Made by a program: the position numbers and the translations under genes
Notes under the pieces: generated by a model
Database searches by the model: none
Seen by the model: only the letters and a program-made list of their open reading frames with translations
What the model was told of the DNA's origin: nothing
Shown here: in pieces, positions 51,501-61,797 of the stretch
Position numbering within the stretch: the first letter of the stretch is position 1
How the letters are laid out: the number at the start of each line of letters is the position of its first letter
Assembly (NCBI GenBank): GCA_030407315.1
Contig: JALQPE010000020.1
Location: forward strand, 1 to 64,000
Origin: Asparagopsis taxiformis
Lineage: Eukaryota > Rhodophyta > Florideophyceae > Bonnemaisoniales > Bonnemaisoniaceae
DNA length: 64,000 nucleotides
Reading direction: 5' to 3'

Positions 51501-51635
51501 CAGGATGTAACTGCGGAATTTGTCGGAAGATATGCAGCTGCACTCATGCTGCGAAATTCGATGCCATGGACGGAGGCGGCCGATGTTGATATGAACAGTA
51601 TTTGTCAGGAGCTGGAGCAGGAATTTGTTTGTTAA
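45573..51635 (+). CDS. DOP1: DOP1 (Dopey) family protein
   Basis: 2020 aa in one exon. ATG at 45573 (MDSDEEG); the codon before it is GTG. Residues about 12-305 match the conserved Dopey N-terminal domain: YALLRSDLSAALAAFDRAQDWADLIHDL, then KRLAQCLITSILPSGVHLKALETYNLVF and RDLPFYAGGLFPLLSHCSTSLKP. The rest is helical-repeat sequence with a low-complexity Ser/Asn/Gly insert near residue 1190-1230 and conserved helical segments toward the C-terminus. DOP1 proteins act with the large GEF-like MON2 in membrane trafficking between Golgi and endosomes. Length is within the family range (about 1700-2500). It converges on the complex I gene 116 bp downstream. Confidence 0.93.
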   Translation: MDSDEEGNLSHVQSKQYALLRSDLSAALAAFDRAQDWADLIHDLQRVNRVLNKHSSSSFLPEKPLLAKRLAQCLITSILPSGVHLKALETYNLVFTRIGPARLARDLPFYAGGLFPLLSHCSTSLKPPLLSLYENHFIPLGVALAPVLDGFVLAILPGVEDESSDFYTRSRNLLDSLEVAVADTAIFARALWRALLLSPPSRLSAANYLRSKLSVGNDALRAEMVSDMPLVAYAITAALSDNNALTQRSVLDLLLGELALDSKFFSCEGEQHQNAAVALVGGVFVALIRRDMSLTKRVHAWLLGGKDAENGKEFCHKHSEHLVLAAFDREFATVLAGLSGSQVSFATRPCKIAAALMDRPELSNCLGHHFAMRILKYGRAAIASNSEHEREIRLSIADVLQDLGVAPVFAELERMLASGESKSHEHFEVLTFALSLFPIRNEIVRTKHLPELLRVAIDSLDAVSTDALTLEKAVSFCSKALLSMGLSLKDGDVNQKVSTDIQAAVASFASFFVAWLAHAVETAPAELRRAYSDVTAVDEYAAEQRMAAVCEGREEYISIAKGACSFFVSAASSGIGAEKTIHVCLQATAKCANTADVRISLAGARAFAEVSAFGAMGAMEGYDTDDQALCVIRRCWRQLHPSLRTATPQSAQVLLGLQRRFPEQVKIVIADGILSTDLSRRLRNLERFACLWRLAVEHRIMPLPADNGLFLMFDALTDDEWAPKMLARSWLSNALELDVAAVIDAPLRLLLTAESRTTGPGHQFAAIYDAPRALYGFQVLRSILESCRNAVGAGAQQGFTMALSSQDSGRDGKRGKIGIRALGVTSPSPRTVQALAAVFSVNGSAVSGRSNTAAVEETSTGEVIALDQLLPARNYIEALTLACLGYLRGQVPEKYSAKVHSSGISGISEDRVRTADNQNDDLQWIFAGLGFKSLSELHAGVSVAAAECLATLLTAIPAPSQMSAIMANLFAEPILALLQSSTANADPVLQLHYLNAVGFLVTANGPSYSSSMDGRLAFMKSGIRRSQLPITESLSQFQNLSSSDQKAKGILIGSVDGKKQFLPWFLNGVARTCRPSQIERDTGSLEVLGIRRKWIQFMDTVMMNIGVSLPIFTEGLLLVLSKSLKSHNSLLEMPLYSGDNEFSRIDERLILLEGLTVVVSNVLWSFEYALSNGDLKDDANGSNTLQSASAPTADHNGIASSELNNSSNGGTRPSVVESGAEPARSSSRPDSFIFGGGVTPGPSDKSNNVTAATAAMMNAMNPLRMINDFVKDVLSGSTSEGSHRNFDPRRSGARVLFNLLPDILEHIAKVWGPATDALVIETRTTEALRSEEPNSPRLSTEIPRERRQAQRAAVISILEPVFNLRPTDMVASVISLFYNDHDEFGRLKQTESGDTISSMGADILHSLAGAAPGVVVSCTKTIIEQCAKWDSTSVEAAEGAAQAELRKKALRVCERIIESNEDQIDREDYKVIGRMATGDFSSALAGGTSGFDLSQTGQAGSSSVKSAHQDLFHAGDLFASYSPGTMETACLTFLEHYFGICKEQDDIQSIWPTFHALLKDALAGSKRKASIPALLKVVGAFISSSPSPYPDRRYRREISSTAASIIAYCSSIAAGTVDISNDELRGTAKDFKKHLSVMALKAMAATVPSIIDSTFLDDKPQLTNSITICLSPAVATLKRTAARASAIQVAAESSKRLRSTEQSARQKSESILETTASKAAAEVILNISKRDWGVKFSRREVLALIEDPNFFYGKEGGVLEQISGIVREVVAGGGATSLLSSIGSTNSNGPPGIPGLFAGRDSETVLRARAIRRVAFCVFVAEPDFYAPQLPTVLERIRDALRMSESSLVVECLLCFRALLVRTGATSISAFRATTLSEMFHIASNPTEDLKATFAALKFLDVITLLSPPDYGFERCFFFGERDLPEVVPGSSLKPFKPLASKIVLLWRGNYENVDEVFAAPFRLKRGQTAFAGGVPQDVTAEFVGRYAAALMLRNSMPWTEAADVDMNSICQELEQEFVC

Positions 51636-51751
51636 GTATGAAGCGTTGGAATGGAGCGTACGAGAGAATTAAAGGTTAACAATGTATATCAGAAGAAAGT
51701 TTCTAGTTGAGACGTTTGTTTTACAAATGGATAGGTAGTTGGAATATTAGT

Positions 51752-52166
51752 TTATGAAGAGGCATTGGCTGTCGTGGAAGATTCCGCTGCTACAGAGTAC
51801 TTTTTCAACTCTTCAGTATTCTCCATATAGCCAGTAAGGCGGGCGAAGGAGTTTTGACCACCGAGAAATACTCCGAAAGTAGCACCGAAAAACGCGGACA
51901 TCATCATGGATGGTCTCATAAGGACGGGTCTACCTGTTTGCGCAGAGCGATTCATGAAGAGTTAGTGACGATGATCAAATGGATGGAGTTGGCGGTGTCG
52001 TGAAAATGATCGATCGCATACCTATAGCATAGCCGAATGGCATTGAGAGAATTGTTGCGAGCGCCACATTGCGATAGTCTGATGTGCGCAAAGAAGACAT
52101 AACTTTGCCAAGAGACGGATCGCGGTCGATGACGGGGAATGTCGGCTTATTGGTCGGGTAGCCCAT
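51752..52166 (-). CDS. Mitochondrial complex I 21-kDa-type accessory subunit (NUXM family)
   Basis: Two exons: 52022-52166 and 51752-51933, with an 88-bp GT-AG intron (phase 1) and 108 aa in total. The start is MGYPTNKPTFPVIDRDPSLGK; YPxxDRDPxxxKV is the conserved N-terminal box of the NADH-ubiquinone oxidoreductase 21-kDa subunit known from fungi and plants. After the junction the protein reads FGYAIGRPVLMRPSMM, crossing two predicted membrane segments, then the conserved GGQNSFARLTGYMEN. It is a nuclear-encoded membrane-arm accessory subunit, probably without a cleaved presequence. It shares the 487-bp interval upstream with the divergent DUF1295 gene. Confidence 0.85.
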
Positions 52167-52653
52167 TTTGTAGGGGGAATTTGGTTGATGGGCGGAGCAA
52201 AGAGAGAAGGTTGGTGAAGCGGATCTGAATAGGTCCGATGGAGTAAAGGTCTAATGAGGAGTTCCCTCCGGGAGTAAAATGTAATTGTAGGAACAATTTG
52301 GAATTATTGTTTTCAATTTAATTGGACATGTGTCACCTCGCTTGGAAAATAGCTTTAGTTTCGGGAGGGCCGTTGTAGCGCCATATTGTGTGTACATACG
52401 TTACTATGTTCGGAGGAGCATGTGTCGGTGCGACGGGAGACGCAGACGGAGCACAACCGTAGCATTTGACGTCAGTGGCTGCGAATCACGACCAGACAGC
52501 AAAGTTGATATATGGGTATTGTCCAATTGCAACGACGGACATGGTAACGCCCATTTGTGACGCATCACAATAATTCGCAAATGTAACGTGACCAAGTTGA
52601 CATGTCTTGTTTATAAATATGCAAGTCATCATGTTGTGTCAGGTTGTGCATCG
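52167..52653. promoter_or_regulatory. Shared divergent promoter region, with TATA box
   Basis: Separates the complex I gene (minus) from the DUF1295 gene (plus). TTATAAATAT at 52611-52620 lies about 42 bp before the plus-strand ATG and fits a TATA box with a short leader. Confidence 0.5.
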
Positions 52654-53565
52654 ATGAGTTTAGAACCGAACATGGGAGACGTTATCGACTCGCGTCTACT
52701 CGCACTGACAGCCATTGTAACTGTTGGCTTTCAATTATTCTTTTTCCTCATCACCTACGCATTTCGATTTGACAAACTAACGGATTTTGCAGGTTCCACC
52801 AACTTTGTGCTACTCGCAATCATCACCTTGACGGTTGGTGGCCACTACAACGCGCGGCAAATTATCGTTAGCACGTGCATATTCGCCTGGGGCACGCGTC
52901 TATGTGCCTTTCTGTTCTACCGCATCATTCTATGGGGCGAGGATAGAAGGTTTGATGATAAGAGGAACAACCTGCTCAACCTGTCTATTTTCTGGATTCT
53001 GCAGGCGATTTGGGTATGGACTGTGTCGCTGCCGACCACCATCCTCAATTCCAAAGCGCTAAATCCGGATTTGAACGCGCTGGATTACGTGGGATGGGGT
53101 GTGTTTGGGATTGGAGCTATGTTGGAAGCGGTTGCGGACCAGCAGAAGCTGGTGTACAAGAAAAAGGAGGAAAGTCGTGGTCGATGGACGGACGTGGGCG
53201 TTTGGTCGTACTCGAGGCATCCCAACTACTTTGGGGAAATCATTTTGTGGTGGGGACTGTATCTTTCGGCGGTGAACGTACTGCGCGGAGGTGAGCATGC
53301 GGCGGTTGTCGGGCCGATATTTATCACATTACTACTGATGTTTGTGAGTGGGATTCCGATCCTGGAGAAGACAGCAGACGAGAAGCACGGCAAGAAAGCG
53401 GAATATGTGGAATACAAGAAACGAACAAGCGTTTTGATTCCGATGCCGCCCGCGTTGTACCAACGATTGCCGTTGTGGATGAAGAAGACATTGCTGCTCG
53501 ACTTTAAGCTTTACAATCGCGGAGTCGAACAAGTGGCCAGTAACGAAACAACAGGTTTGGTTTGA
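52654..53565 (+). CDS. DUF1295 / steroid 5-alpha-reductase-like membrane enzyme
   Basis: 303 aa from ATG at 52654; the longer open frame upstream begins only with GTG, and the TATA box supports this start. Six or so membrane helices: LLALTAIVTVGFQLFFFLITYAF, LLAIITLTVGG, a FLFYRIILWGEDRRFD segment, LQAIWVWTVSLP and others. The conserved C-terminal signature is RWTDVGVWSYSRHPNYFGEI followed by WWGLYLSA and GIPILEKTADEKHG. Family members are NADPH-dependent reductases of lipids or related isoprenylcysteine-type enzymes; the substrate here is unknown. Likely an ER membrane protein. Confidence 0.88.
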   Translation: MSLEPNMGDVIDSRLLALTAIVTVGFQLFFFLITYAFRFDKLTDFAGSTNFVLLAIITLTVGGHYNARQIIVSTCIFAWGTRLCAFLFYRIILWGEDRRFDDKRNNLLNLSIFWILQAIWVWTVSLPTTILNSKALNPDLNALDYVGWGVFGIGAMLEAVADQQKLVYKKKEESRGRWTDVGVWSYSRHPNYFGEIILWWGLYLSAVNVLRGGEHAAVVGPIFITLLLMFVSGIPILEKTADEKHGKKAEYVEYKKRTSVLIPMPPALYQRLPLWMKKTLLLDFKLYNRGVEQVASNETTGLV

Positions 53566-53803
53566 TTAGAATAGAAATATTAATTTTGGGATCACAGTGT
53601 GTATGATAAATGTGCATCGTAGCGACAATAGAAGCGGACAGCGTTCTGAAGCTTGTAGACGGCATATCTGATGAGACAGCGCATGGTATGGCATGACATG
53701 ACATGGCTATGAATGCTGCGTCGCACTATTCAACACTCGATCTTGAAACACCTCACCTCCCCGATCCACCGCCTTCCACTTCCCCTTTTGACTTGCACTA
53801 ACC

Positions 53804-56800
53804 ATGACCTCCACTAACGACCCATCCCCCAATGGATTCGCCTCCTTTCCCACAGACCTGGCCGGCGTCGAACGCATGTGCGAGCAGCTCTACACAGCGC
53901 AAGACCCCGCCATTCGCAAGCGTGCCGAAAGCACTCTGCTTTCCCTCTCGGCCAGTCCTCGTCATCTCTCCCAATGCACCATGATTCTAGAAAACTCAAA
54001 GGTACGTGCTCCTTCGTCGCCACCCCCGTCATTCCTGTCCCGACCGTCGCCCTAACCGATCTCTCCGCCGTTGCCCTCGCCCGATCGTCCCGTCCCCCCA
54101 GGCACCCTACGCCCAGAAATTCGCCGCTTGGGTGCTCACCAAACTCGTCACCTCGTATTGGTCCCAAATCAGACGCGAGGAACGCGTCCAGTTGCGCAAC
54201 TATGTGCTCAACTATCTCGCCAATAACGGCCCCCAGCTCGAGTCCTACGTCTGTCTCGAGCTCAGTACCCTGCTCTGTCGCGTCACAAAACTCGGCTGGT
54301 CTGACGGAGACACCCATCGCACCATTGTGGACGATGTCGGTCGCTTTCTCGACGCTTCGGAACTCCATTGCACAATCGGGCTCAACATCCTAACCAGACT
54401 CGTTTCAGAGATGAACAGCACTGCCTCCCCAATCCGTCGCACTTTTACACAGTCCCATTCCAGAAAAGTAGCCCTCTCATTCCGCGATCTCCTCCTCCTC
54501 AAGATCTTTAACATTTCCCTCGCAACTCTCAACAAACTTTCTCCGCCTCCGGCACACAGCAAGCTACGCTCCCATGCGCTTTCCCTCGCTCTTGCTTGCC
54601 TCTCCTTCGATTTTGTCGGCAGCAGTCTCGACGAAAGCAACGAAGACATTGGAACCCTGCATCCGCCCATCGCTTGGCATACCGTCGTGGAAGATCCAAA
54701 CACGGTCAAGCTCTTCATCGACATCTATCGCGCCCTCTGCGTCTCGGATAGTACTCAATCCGCTCGCGCCCTCGAATGTCTCGTTCAACTCGCCAGCATG
54801 CGCAGGACCCTCTTCGCATCTGATGAACTTCGCGTTCTCAATATTCATCGTCATATGAGCGGCACCCTTGAAATCCTTAGTACACGCGCAGGTCTGGAGG
54901 ATCACCAGAATTATCATCATTTCTGTCGTTGGCTCGCGCGATTGAAAGTCAACTATCAACTCGACGAGATTATTAGTCTGGATGTCTATCCGCGATGGAT
55001 TGAACTCGTCTCCAGTTTCACCCTGCAATCGCTCGCTTCTGATTGGAGCTGGGTTAGCGATAGCCTTTTCTATCTGCTCTCATTATGGTCAAGGCTCATC
55101 GCATCCAAACCATATTTGAAAACAGGCAAGGAAGCTTTCCTCGATGGATACGTCGCCAAGATAGTGGAACAATATGTTACAGCACGCCTCATGGCCCTGT
55201 CCCAGCTCGATGATAATGATGACGACGAAGACTTTTCCGAGCATTTGGAGGCCATTCCCCTTATCTTCCGTCTGCAGTATGAAAAATCAGCAGCTTTCAT
55301 TACATCTGTCATGGATCCGATGTTGGATAACTACAAAGTTTTTGCAGCCAGCGGCGGCGTGGGCGCAAACCCGGTAGAAGTCTCCAAGCTGGAGCGCGAA
55401 CTTGCTTGGCTTTCGCGTGTAATTGGTGCAGTCGTGAGCGGCAGACTCAATGCGTCCAGTTCAGAGTCTCAGGAAGAAACAGACGGTGAACTCAGCTCTC
55501 GTGTGTTCCAATTGATGATTCACACTGTTTCTGCAGATACAGCGTCCAGACAGAGGCCAGGTGTTACAGCTGCCGCATTAGCAACTCCAGCAGGAAGAGC
55601 TCGTAATACCAAGGGTGCATTGGCTCTGGATACAGCGATTGTTGATTTTACACAGTCCTTCAGAAGGGCTTACATCGGCGAAGAGGCCGTTGCAACAAGC
55701 AAAGTTTACACTAAAATGGCAGAGCGATTGGGCATGAGCGATCACATGATTGTGCTCGATGTGGTTGCATCCAAAATTGCGTGCAACCTTCGCAACTATG
55801 GGGTCGTAGACGGCCTGCAGATTATAGCTAAATCGCTGTCGCTACTTCAAGATCTAGCGTCTGGTTATAGCAGCAGTCGACTCTTATGCAAGCTGGTGAC
55901 TATTCGTGAAATGATTTCCAATCACGACGAAGAAAGCTTTCCCTTTATGAAAGGACCAGATGCCCGAATGGGACGCCATCGCACCACGTTTTATCAAACG
56001 CTTTTGCGCATACTATTTGCAAGCGGGGGAGCCAATTTCGATTCGGAACTTGAGTTTACACGCTTCATGGAACCGTTGCGACGAAAGTTGGAACTATTGG
56101 CAGGTTTACCGAACAAAGACGCATTCCGTAGCGACCCGTCAGTTACAAGTGCTGTCATAGGCGTATTGCGAGATTTGAGAGGTGTTATTTCCACTATGTC
56201 GAACAGGAAAACGTACTCGCTATTCTTCGACTGGCTGTACCCCGCGCACACACCCGTCCTTTTGAAGATTTGTGAAGTATTTTCAGAAGCTGGTGTACCT
56301 GAGATCACCAACGTCCTACTCAAGTTTTACGCAGAATTTGTGTTCAACAAATCTCAGAGGATTGTGTTTGATAGCTCGTCGCCAAACGGCATTTTACTGT
56401 TCCGGGAGACATCGAAAATCCTGGTCACTTACGGCAATCATACTTTGCAAAATTGGGAAAGGGTTGGAGGAGCTGCAGTGGTTGAAAAGAATGCTTCCTC
56501 ATCTGATGCGTATCGTATGATGTACAAGGGTGCCTGGGTGTCTCTTCTGATGTTTGCACGCGCGTTGGGAGGCAATTATGTGAACTTTGGGGTTTTTGCG
56601 TTGTACGGTGACCCGGCGCTGAAAGATGCAATGTCAGTTTGTTTCCGTCTCATGCTCGCAATACCAATTGACCAACTACTTGCGTATCCAAAGGTGGCGA
56701 AAGCGCACTTTGGATTGGTGGAAATTCTGTGTACAAACCATCCAAAGGATATTGCTGAGCTTGACCATGGCACTTTCATTCGTATTGTTGAATCACTGCG

Positions 56801-57257
56801 GGAGGGCCTCCAATCTCATGAAGTCTGGATGAGTTCACAAGCCGCCTCTGCCATTGACCAATTGTCTGCGTTCAGGTTTAAGCAAACTCTGAAAGCCAGT
56901 GAACATGGACGAATGGTGCAAGCTCATGTGGAACAAGCACCTGAACTATTCCCGAGCTGCCTTGATATTATCTTCAACATGATTATTCACATTGACTGCA
57001 CGAACCAATGGAGTTTGTCAAGGCCTTTGCTAGGACTGATATTAACAAATGAGGAGGCGTTTGTGCGTATCAAGACCCAAACGATCCAAGCTCAACCGCC
57101 AGAGAGACAAGCCGCAATCAGTGCTGCATTTGACAAACTGATGTCTGAAATTTTACCAAACTTGGAGAGCAAGAACCGAGACCGCTTTACGCAGCAGGTG
57201 ACGCAGTTCCGTCTGGCGCTGAGGGCGCAAGGTGTAACAGATCGGTTGACGACGTGA
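53804..57257 (+). CDS. XPO7: Exportin-7 (RanBP16) homologue
   Basis: Two exons: 53804-54001 (66 codons) and 54102-57257, with a 100-bp GT-AG intron in phase 0; 1117 aa in all. The N-terminal importin-beta-like region reads VERMCEQLYTAQDPAIRKRAE and continues after the junction as APYAQKFAAWVLTKLVTSYW. Next come RNYVLNYLANN and RVTKLGWSDGD, which match the exportin-7 family closely, as does SFRDLLLLKIF. HEAT-repeat helices fill the remainder. Human XPO7 is 1087 aa. It is a karyopherin for Ran-dependent nuclear transport. It lies 238 bp after the DUF1295 gene in tandem and ends 96 bp from the convergent methyltransferase gene. Confidence 0.93.
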
Positions 57258-57353
57258 TGCAGCGAGTTTGGCGACTAGTACGGATTGGGAACCGGGGGGA
57301 AGAGCATTTGGAAGACACGTTAATTTACCAAGTATGCGTAAAGATCACATGGT

Positions 57354-58072
57354 CTATGCGTATCCAGACGCTTTCTGAAAGCGCAAAATGTACAGTTGTT
57401 CAATACCAGCCTTGCGTTTCAACACTGTTGTGGCAGATAATCCGAACACATGGGCGCTAGTTTCAAGTTGAGCAGGATCATTAAACTCAACGACTACAAG
57501 ATATGCAACTCCTCGATTGGATAGAAAGCTGCCAACTGATTGCAAGAACCTGTCAATGACTTGTCTCCCATCCTTGCCACCCGCCCACGACGCCGATATA
57601 TCCCTCGTTTGCAACGCTCGCTCGAGCTCGTCGTCGCCTGTCGGGACGTACGGTGGATTGAACACGATGACGTCGAACTTGCATTCCGCTTTGAATGCAG
57701 TGAACAGGTCGCCCAGCATGACATCCACGTTGCCAATTGCGCGCTCCTTCGTTAGACCGACAGTTTTCGTCGCTGCAAGCTTGTTGACATCGCTCGCAAA
57801 ACAGGCGCTATGTGGCAACAGAGTAGCGAGTGCTTGAGAGACTTCGCCAGATCCAGACCTGGTGTGAAAATGCGTTATGAACAATCATTTGTTATTAGTT
57901 GGCTATATCGATAACATGTCCAACACTATCTAACTATAAACACATACCCGACCTCCAAGCAAAGGCCACATCCATCAGTTGCGTGGTTCAGCAGTTCGAT
58001 CTCGTTCGATAGAGCGTCTATGAGCAAAAATGTATCTTCGGATGAGGGGTAGACCCCATCTGCGCCGTCCAT
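57354..58072 (-). CDS. N6AMT1: eRF1 glutamine methyltransferase (HEMK2/MTQ2)
   Basis: Two exons: 57948-58072 and 57354-57858, with an 89-bp GT-AG intron in phase 2; 209 aa, close to the human 214. The first exon gives VYPSSEDTFLLIDAL, the family start box. The junction rebuilds LEVGSGSGEV, the S-adenosylmethionine-binding loop (residues 39-48). NPPY at 109-112 is the catalytic motif that accepts the glutamine side chain, followed by SWAGGKDGRQVIDRFL. The enzyme methylates the GGQ glutamine of release factor eRF1, acting with TRM112. It diverges from prefoldin 1 across a 568-bp interval. Confidence 0.93.
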
Positions 58073-58640
58073 TGGTGTAGCCGAGTTATATACAAACTAT
58101 GGATAAACACAGCGAGTCACAAAGCGGGAAATGGAAGAAGGGTTAGTTGTGGTCATTCGTGATGCTGGCTCAGACAGTGGCTCAGTCTCAGTAAGTTGTT
58201 GCAAATTTAGATCGTCACGCATCCGTAAATGCACTACGAAACGCCTTTGGCAAATTTTTCTTCATCATTGAATAAGCAATCGCTGCAATGTAGAAGGCTG
58301 AAGGAACGAACCTTTTGAGATAGTACCACAACATTCAGACTATGGAAACATAGTATCGAACGGTACCGAGATGCAGGCTGCGCATGCGAGCCTGTGATAT
58401 GAATGATGCGACCTAGGAGAAGTGGGAGCGATGGGCAGTTGGCATTTATAGTCGACGACGTCGGGGATCGTCGCCGATGTTTAGCGCCGATTGAAAATGA
58501 TATCGGAAAATTGAAAATTTTAGTCTTTGCGGTGAACAGATGTCCGAAAGTCAAACACCAACTTCGACTTGTGGTAGGGATCACCGTCGGAGTTGGCGAT
58601 CACCCAAACACATCATTCTTTTTATTTGACGTCCCTCAAC
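58073..58640. promoter_or_regulatory. Divergent intergenic region between HEMK2 and prefoldin 1 genes
   Basis: 568 bp containing both upstream regions. A minus-strand frame of 116 codons here has no family features and is probably chance. No TATA box is evident. Confidence 0.4.
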
Positions 58641-59015
58641 ATGTCGAAAAAACAAATTGATCAACTATGGGACCTGCAAGGAAGGCAGGCCGAGCTACGA
58701 CGGCACGTCATGCAGCTCACGTCGCAGATCAATCTCGCCGAGAAAGAGCGAACTATTGTAGACGTCACCGTACGTGAGTTGGATGCAATGCCCGATGAAA
58801 CCAAAGTCTACAAGGCGGTCGGCAAGATGTTTGTCCTGAAACCCAAAGAGGAGCTACGCTCGGAACTGAAACAGTCCAAAGAAGAATCTGTCAAGAAAGA
58901 AGACGGCCGTAAAACTCTGCGCGAACAATTTATGAAAAAGCTGCAGGAAAGCGAAGTGCGGATTGACGAAGTCGCTGGTCAGATTGATGCTACACGAGCA
59001 AAGGCTTCTTCTTAA
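58641..59015 (+). CDS. PFDN1: Prefoldin subunit 1
   Basis: 124 aa from ATG at 58641 (MSKKQIDQLW); the open frame extends upstream without support. It has two long coiled-coil helices joined by a short beta-hairpin region: DLQGRQAELRRHVMQLTSQI, then ELDAMPDETKVYKAVGKMFV and a second helix. VYKAVGKMF is the conserved hairpin of beta-class prefoldins. Prefoldin is the cytosolic hexamer that passes nascent actin and tubulin to the CCT chaperonin. Length matches the family (about 122 aa). Confidence 0.9.
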   Translation: MSKKQIDQLWDLQGRQAELRRHVMQLTSQINLAEKERTIVDVTVRELDAMPDETKVYKAVGKMFVLKPKEELRSELKQSKEESVKKEDGRKTLREQFMKKLQESEVRIDEVAGQIDATRAKASS

Positions 59016-61050
59016 CGAGCGAGATGCGTTGCACTCGAATACTATGTGCAGTTGCGCTATTTGCTTGCGTACCAACCGGTTGTGTAGTATAGTTGCGGAG
59101 TATCAGTGACATTATCAAACATTACTTGTAGCGCTGTCGCTGTTTCCATGGGGAAAAGTATGTTTCTCCAGCTCGTTTCAGTACCACATGTTGTGTTCCG
59201 AACCAGAAGAACGGCAGCCTTTAGATTTGTCTCTGGATGCTTCCTTAACGAAAAGTTGCCTTAAACAGTGCAAGTCTTCCTGTCCCTGTATCAACATGTG
59301 TTATTGCAGTGTGGTGCAAATGGTTTCTTTAGTTTTCGCTGGGAAGTTATCATGAAATGTCAGCGCAACAAAATTTCCATCTATTCAGTTCATTCGCTTC
59401 AATTGCTCGTATCTATGTCGATGATTATCTACGGTAGTAATGATGGTCATTGTTCCTGACCGAACAAGTAGAAACAAACCCTTCCTTGATCATCACAAGC
59501 AGGGGTACTGTTAACCACGGTGTGGACAACAATATAGAGTAGGATACCATGGAGAAGCCAGCACGTATAATAACCGTTGCTCCCATAACCTGCAACACCA
59601 TTCCAAACCTGCAGTATTGAAAAATCAATATATTGAGTACATTCAGAAATTCACCACTCGACTTCTTTTGAGCCAATGATTGTACAACGAAAGTAGTTGG
59701 ATGTCTTTTACTTTGAACGAGTAGTTGTCTAGTGCGCTCCTTACACCCCAACGCTCGTAATAAAATGAAGTCATACATTGGAAAACAGGCTGTCCTTCCC
59801 GGTATGCGGGCCATAGTCTGAACAAAAAGGGGTCCGTCCTACTATGAATCGAACATTTCCACCTTGTTGAGGATGGATTCCGATACGTTAGACGAGGTGT
59901 GCCTTGCAGTTGCATATGCATCGTTGGCGATTGCAATAGTTGCACAGCGAAAAGATAGACGCCGTCGAAAACGGAACAGGCAAGTACATCCACGCTATTT
60001 GCAACCAGCGCGTCTCCGCTCCGTTGATGATTGGAGTACAACACAGTGAGGAAGACTGCTCAGAAACGGTTTGTAGGATTTATTTCTCGCTGCGAAGCGA
60101 TAGAATTCTCCGGAAACGGAGTAGCGCAAGTGACAACGAGGAAAGCCCCAATCCAGCGAGTACGCTGTAGAAATGATTTCCATTCGGCGGTGATCAGCCG
60201 GATTCCGAAAGAAGGAAAATGAGTAATACTCGAGGATCGAATCCTGCAAAGGCCTTCGACTAAGAAGACGGTAGAGTGGTAGAGCGGGTCTTCCACGAGA
60301 TTCCTCCGACCAGGAGTATTTCGGTCTGCCATCAACAACCTACTTAAAGGTTAGCTGGGCTCGTGAATCCTCCGAACGGAGTATCTCCTTGTGCGAGTCG
60401 GACCGGATGGGGTGTGCGACTACCAGCACCGGATCTGGTCTTACTACCTCGCGGTAGGAGTCTCCTGCACAGCCGTGACTCGGCGTCACGGCGCTTCGCG
60501 GTGTGTTGTTCGGTTCAAGGGCGACGAACCTCGATTAGGAATCGTAGATCTATTCTCGCGAGAGAGGTTGCGCGCTGAAGAGCGTTTGTAAGGCGCTTTC
60601 CAGTTCAATATGATGTAACCCACAATAGTACTGACTTTATTGTAACGGTTGCGGTGAGTCACCGTACGAAATACGTTAAAGTCGGATCTCGGTTGGCCAG
60701 GACCGATGATCCCGGCCAACCAGTGGGGTGGAGCTTGTGGTCCCTACAAATTCCCCATTACACTGACACTTTTTGTGTACTTCTACTACAGTAAACTAAT
60801 ATTGACACTATAGCTAAAAGTGTCGTTACCAATGTAGAATGACGTGTACGTGCGCCGGCGTACACGTGTGGAAAGGCTTGTGTCCCTGCTGTCGCTCCGC
60901 ACTACTACACGTGTCCCTGAATTCAAGCTACGATTGGCGCCGAACCTTTGTGATCCATCGCTCGCTGCGCCCATTACCTTAATTCCCGGCCCTTCAGCCA
61001 CGTCCGTACGCACTCGCGACCGCTCAGCGAACTACCCCAGCTCGTTAGCT
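59016..61050. other. Intergenic, with possible retroelement LTR toward the right
   Basis: No supported gene. A frame at 59873-60049 (MDSDTLDEVCLAVAYA, then a run of Arg/Lys) vaguely recalls the N-terminus of PIF/Harbinger-type nucleases but is too short to call. From about 60360 to 60760 the sequence is LTR-like (promoter-like and GACCGATGATCCCGGCC motifs) and precedes the decayed gypsy remnant, so it may be its LTR. Confidence 0.35.
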
Positions 61051-61543
61051 GTTTTCATTGCAAATTAGTTTGCATTCGCGCCTCCCTGCAAGGCGCAGTG
61101 TCCCAGAAAAACCGTTTGTTTTTGTCAACAAAATAGGCGCTGATGTCTTCTTCGGCGCAACATACATTGACGAACATGTCGACGCAATACAACCTCAGCA
61201 CCAGCGCGTGGTGCTAGCGAACGATGACGTTGAACCGATCTCACGACGGCCAGCCCGTGTACCGAAGAAGAAAAGAAGCCCACAGCAGCCAAGAATGCTC
61301 GTGAAAAAGAAACAGGATGGGAAAATACGTGTGGCCGAAACTATCACGCTCCCCGGCCACACAGAGACTAACGTCTTGGTCCAAACTGATGTTACAGGGC
61401 TTCATTTTATGGAAAACAGTCCAAAATTGTATACAGAACGACAAGTCGCACTGAGTAATGGAGTCATCGATTTGCAGAAGCAAGTAGCTCGCGTCGTGCA
61501 TGTCGTAAAATTCTCAAATGCGCCGCAAAGACTATCGAAAGGG

Positions 61544-61582
61544 CAAGTCACCGGCACAGCTACTAGCTGTGCCAGTGACTTG
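61544..61582. repeat. 39-nt hairpin
   Basis: 19-nt arms around a single base with one mismatch (CAAGTCACCGGCACAGC at the left). It lies exactly where the gypsy linker frame is interrupted. Confidence 0.85.
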
Positions 61583-61587
61583 ACTAG

Positions 61588-61636
61588 AAAATTTTTTCTG
61601 GTGCTGGGATAGTATCCCAGAACCAGAAAAAAATTT
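61588..61636. repeat. ~48-nt hairpin
   Basis: Arms of about 22 nt (TTTTTTCTGGTGCTGGGA and CCCAGAACCAGAAAAAAA) with one mismatch and one indel, loop TAGTA. Adjacent to the preceding hairpin. Confidence 0.8.
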
Positions 61637-61797
61637 CACGATTAATATGGCTACTAATGCACTGTTGCCGTCTGATGGTGCGAACTAACCGCGAATGCAC
61701 TACACGTGTAGACTGTCTCCGTGACAACCAGTCAATCTTTGAGCGTTGATAGAATGTGGCAGCAATGATACCAGTTGGTTGTGAACTGGTTATTACC

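Noticed and set aside
54006..54101. Open-frame extension of exportin-7 upstream of exon 2
   Set aside because: It is the 100-bp intron read in frame; it has GT and a pyrimidine-rich AG, and the family match starts exactly at 54102 and in the first exon.
58234..58584. 116-codon minus-strand frame between HEMK2 and prefoldin 1
   Set aside because: Low information, no homology pattern, and it occupies a shared promoter interval.
59873..60049. Harbinger-type nuclease N-terminus
   Set aside because: Only an Arg/Lys run and general character fit; no catalytic region follows.
60262..60320. tRNA-like words (AGTGGTAGAGCGGGTCTTCC) with a nearby GGATCGAATCC at 60235
   Set aside because: The order of the D-arm-like and T-arm-like pieces is wrong and no acceptor stem pairs. 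Likely coincidence.
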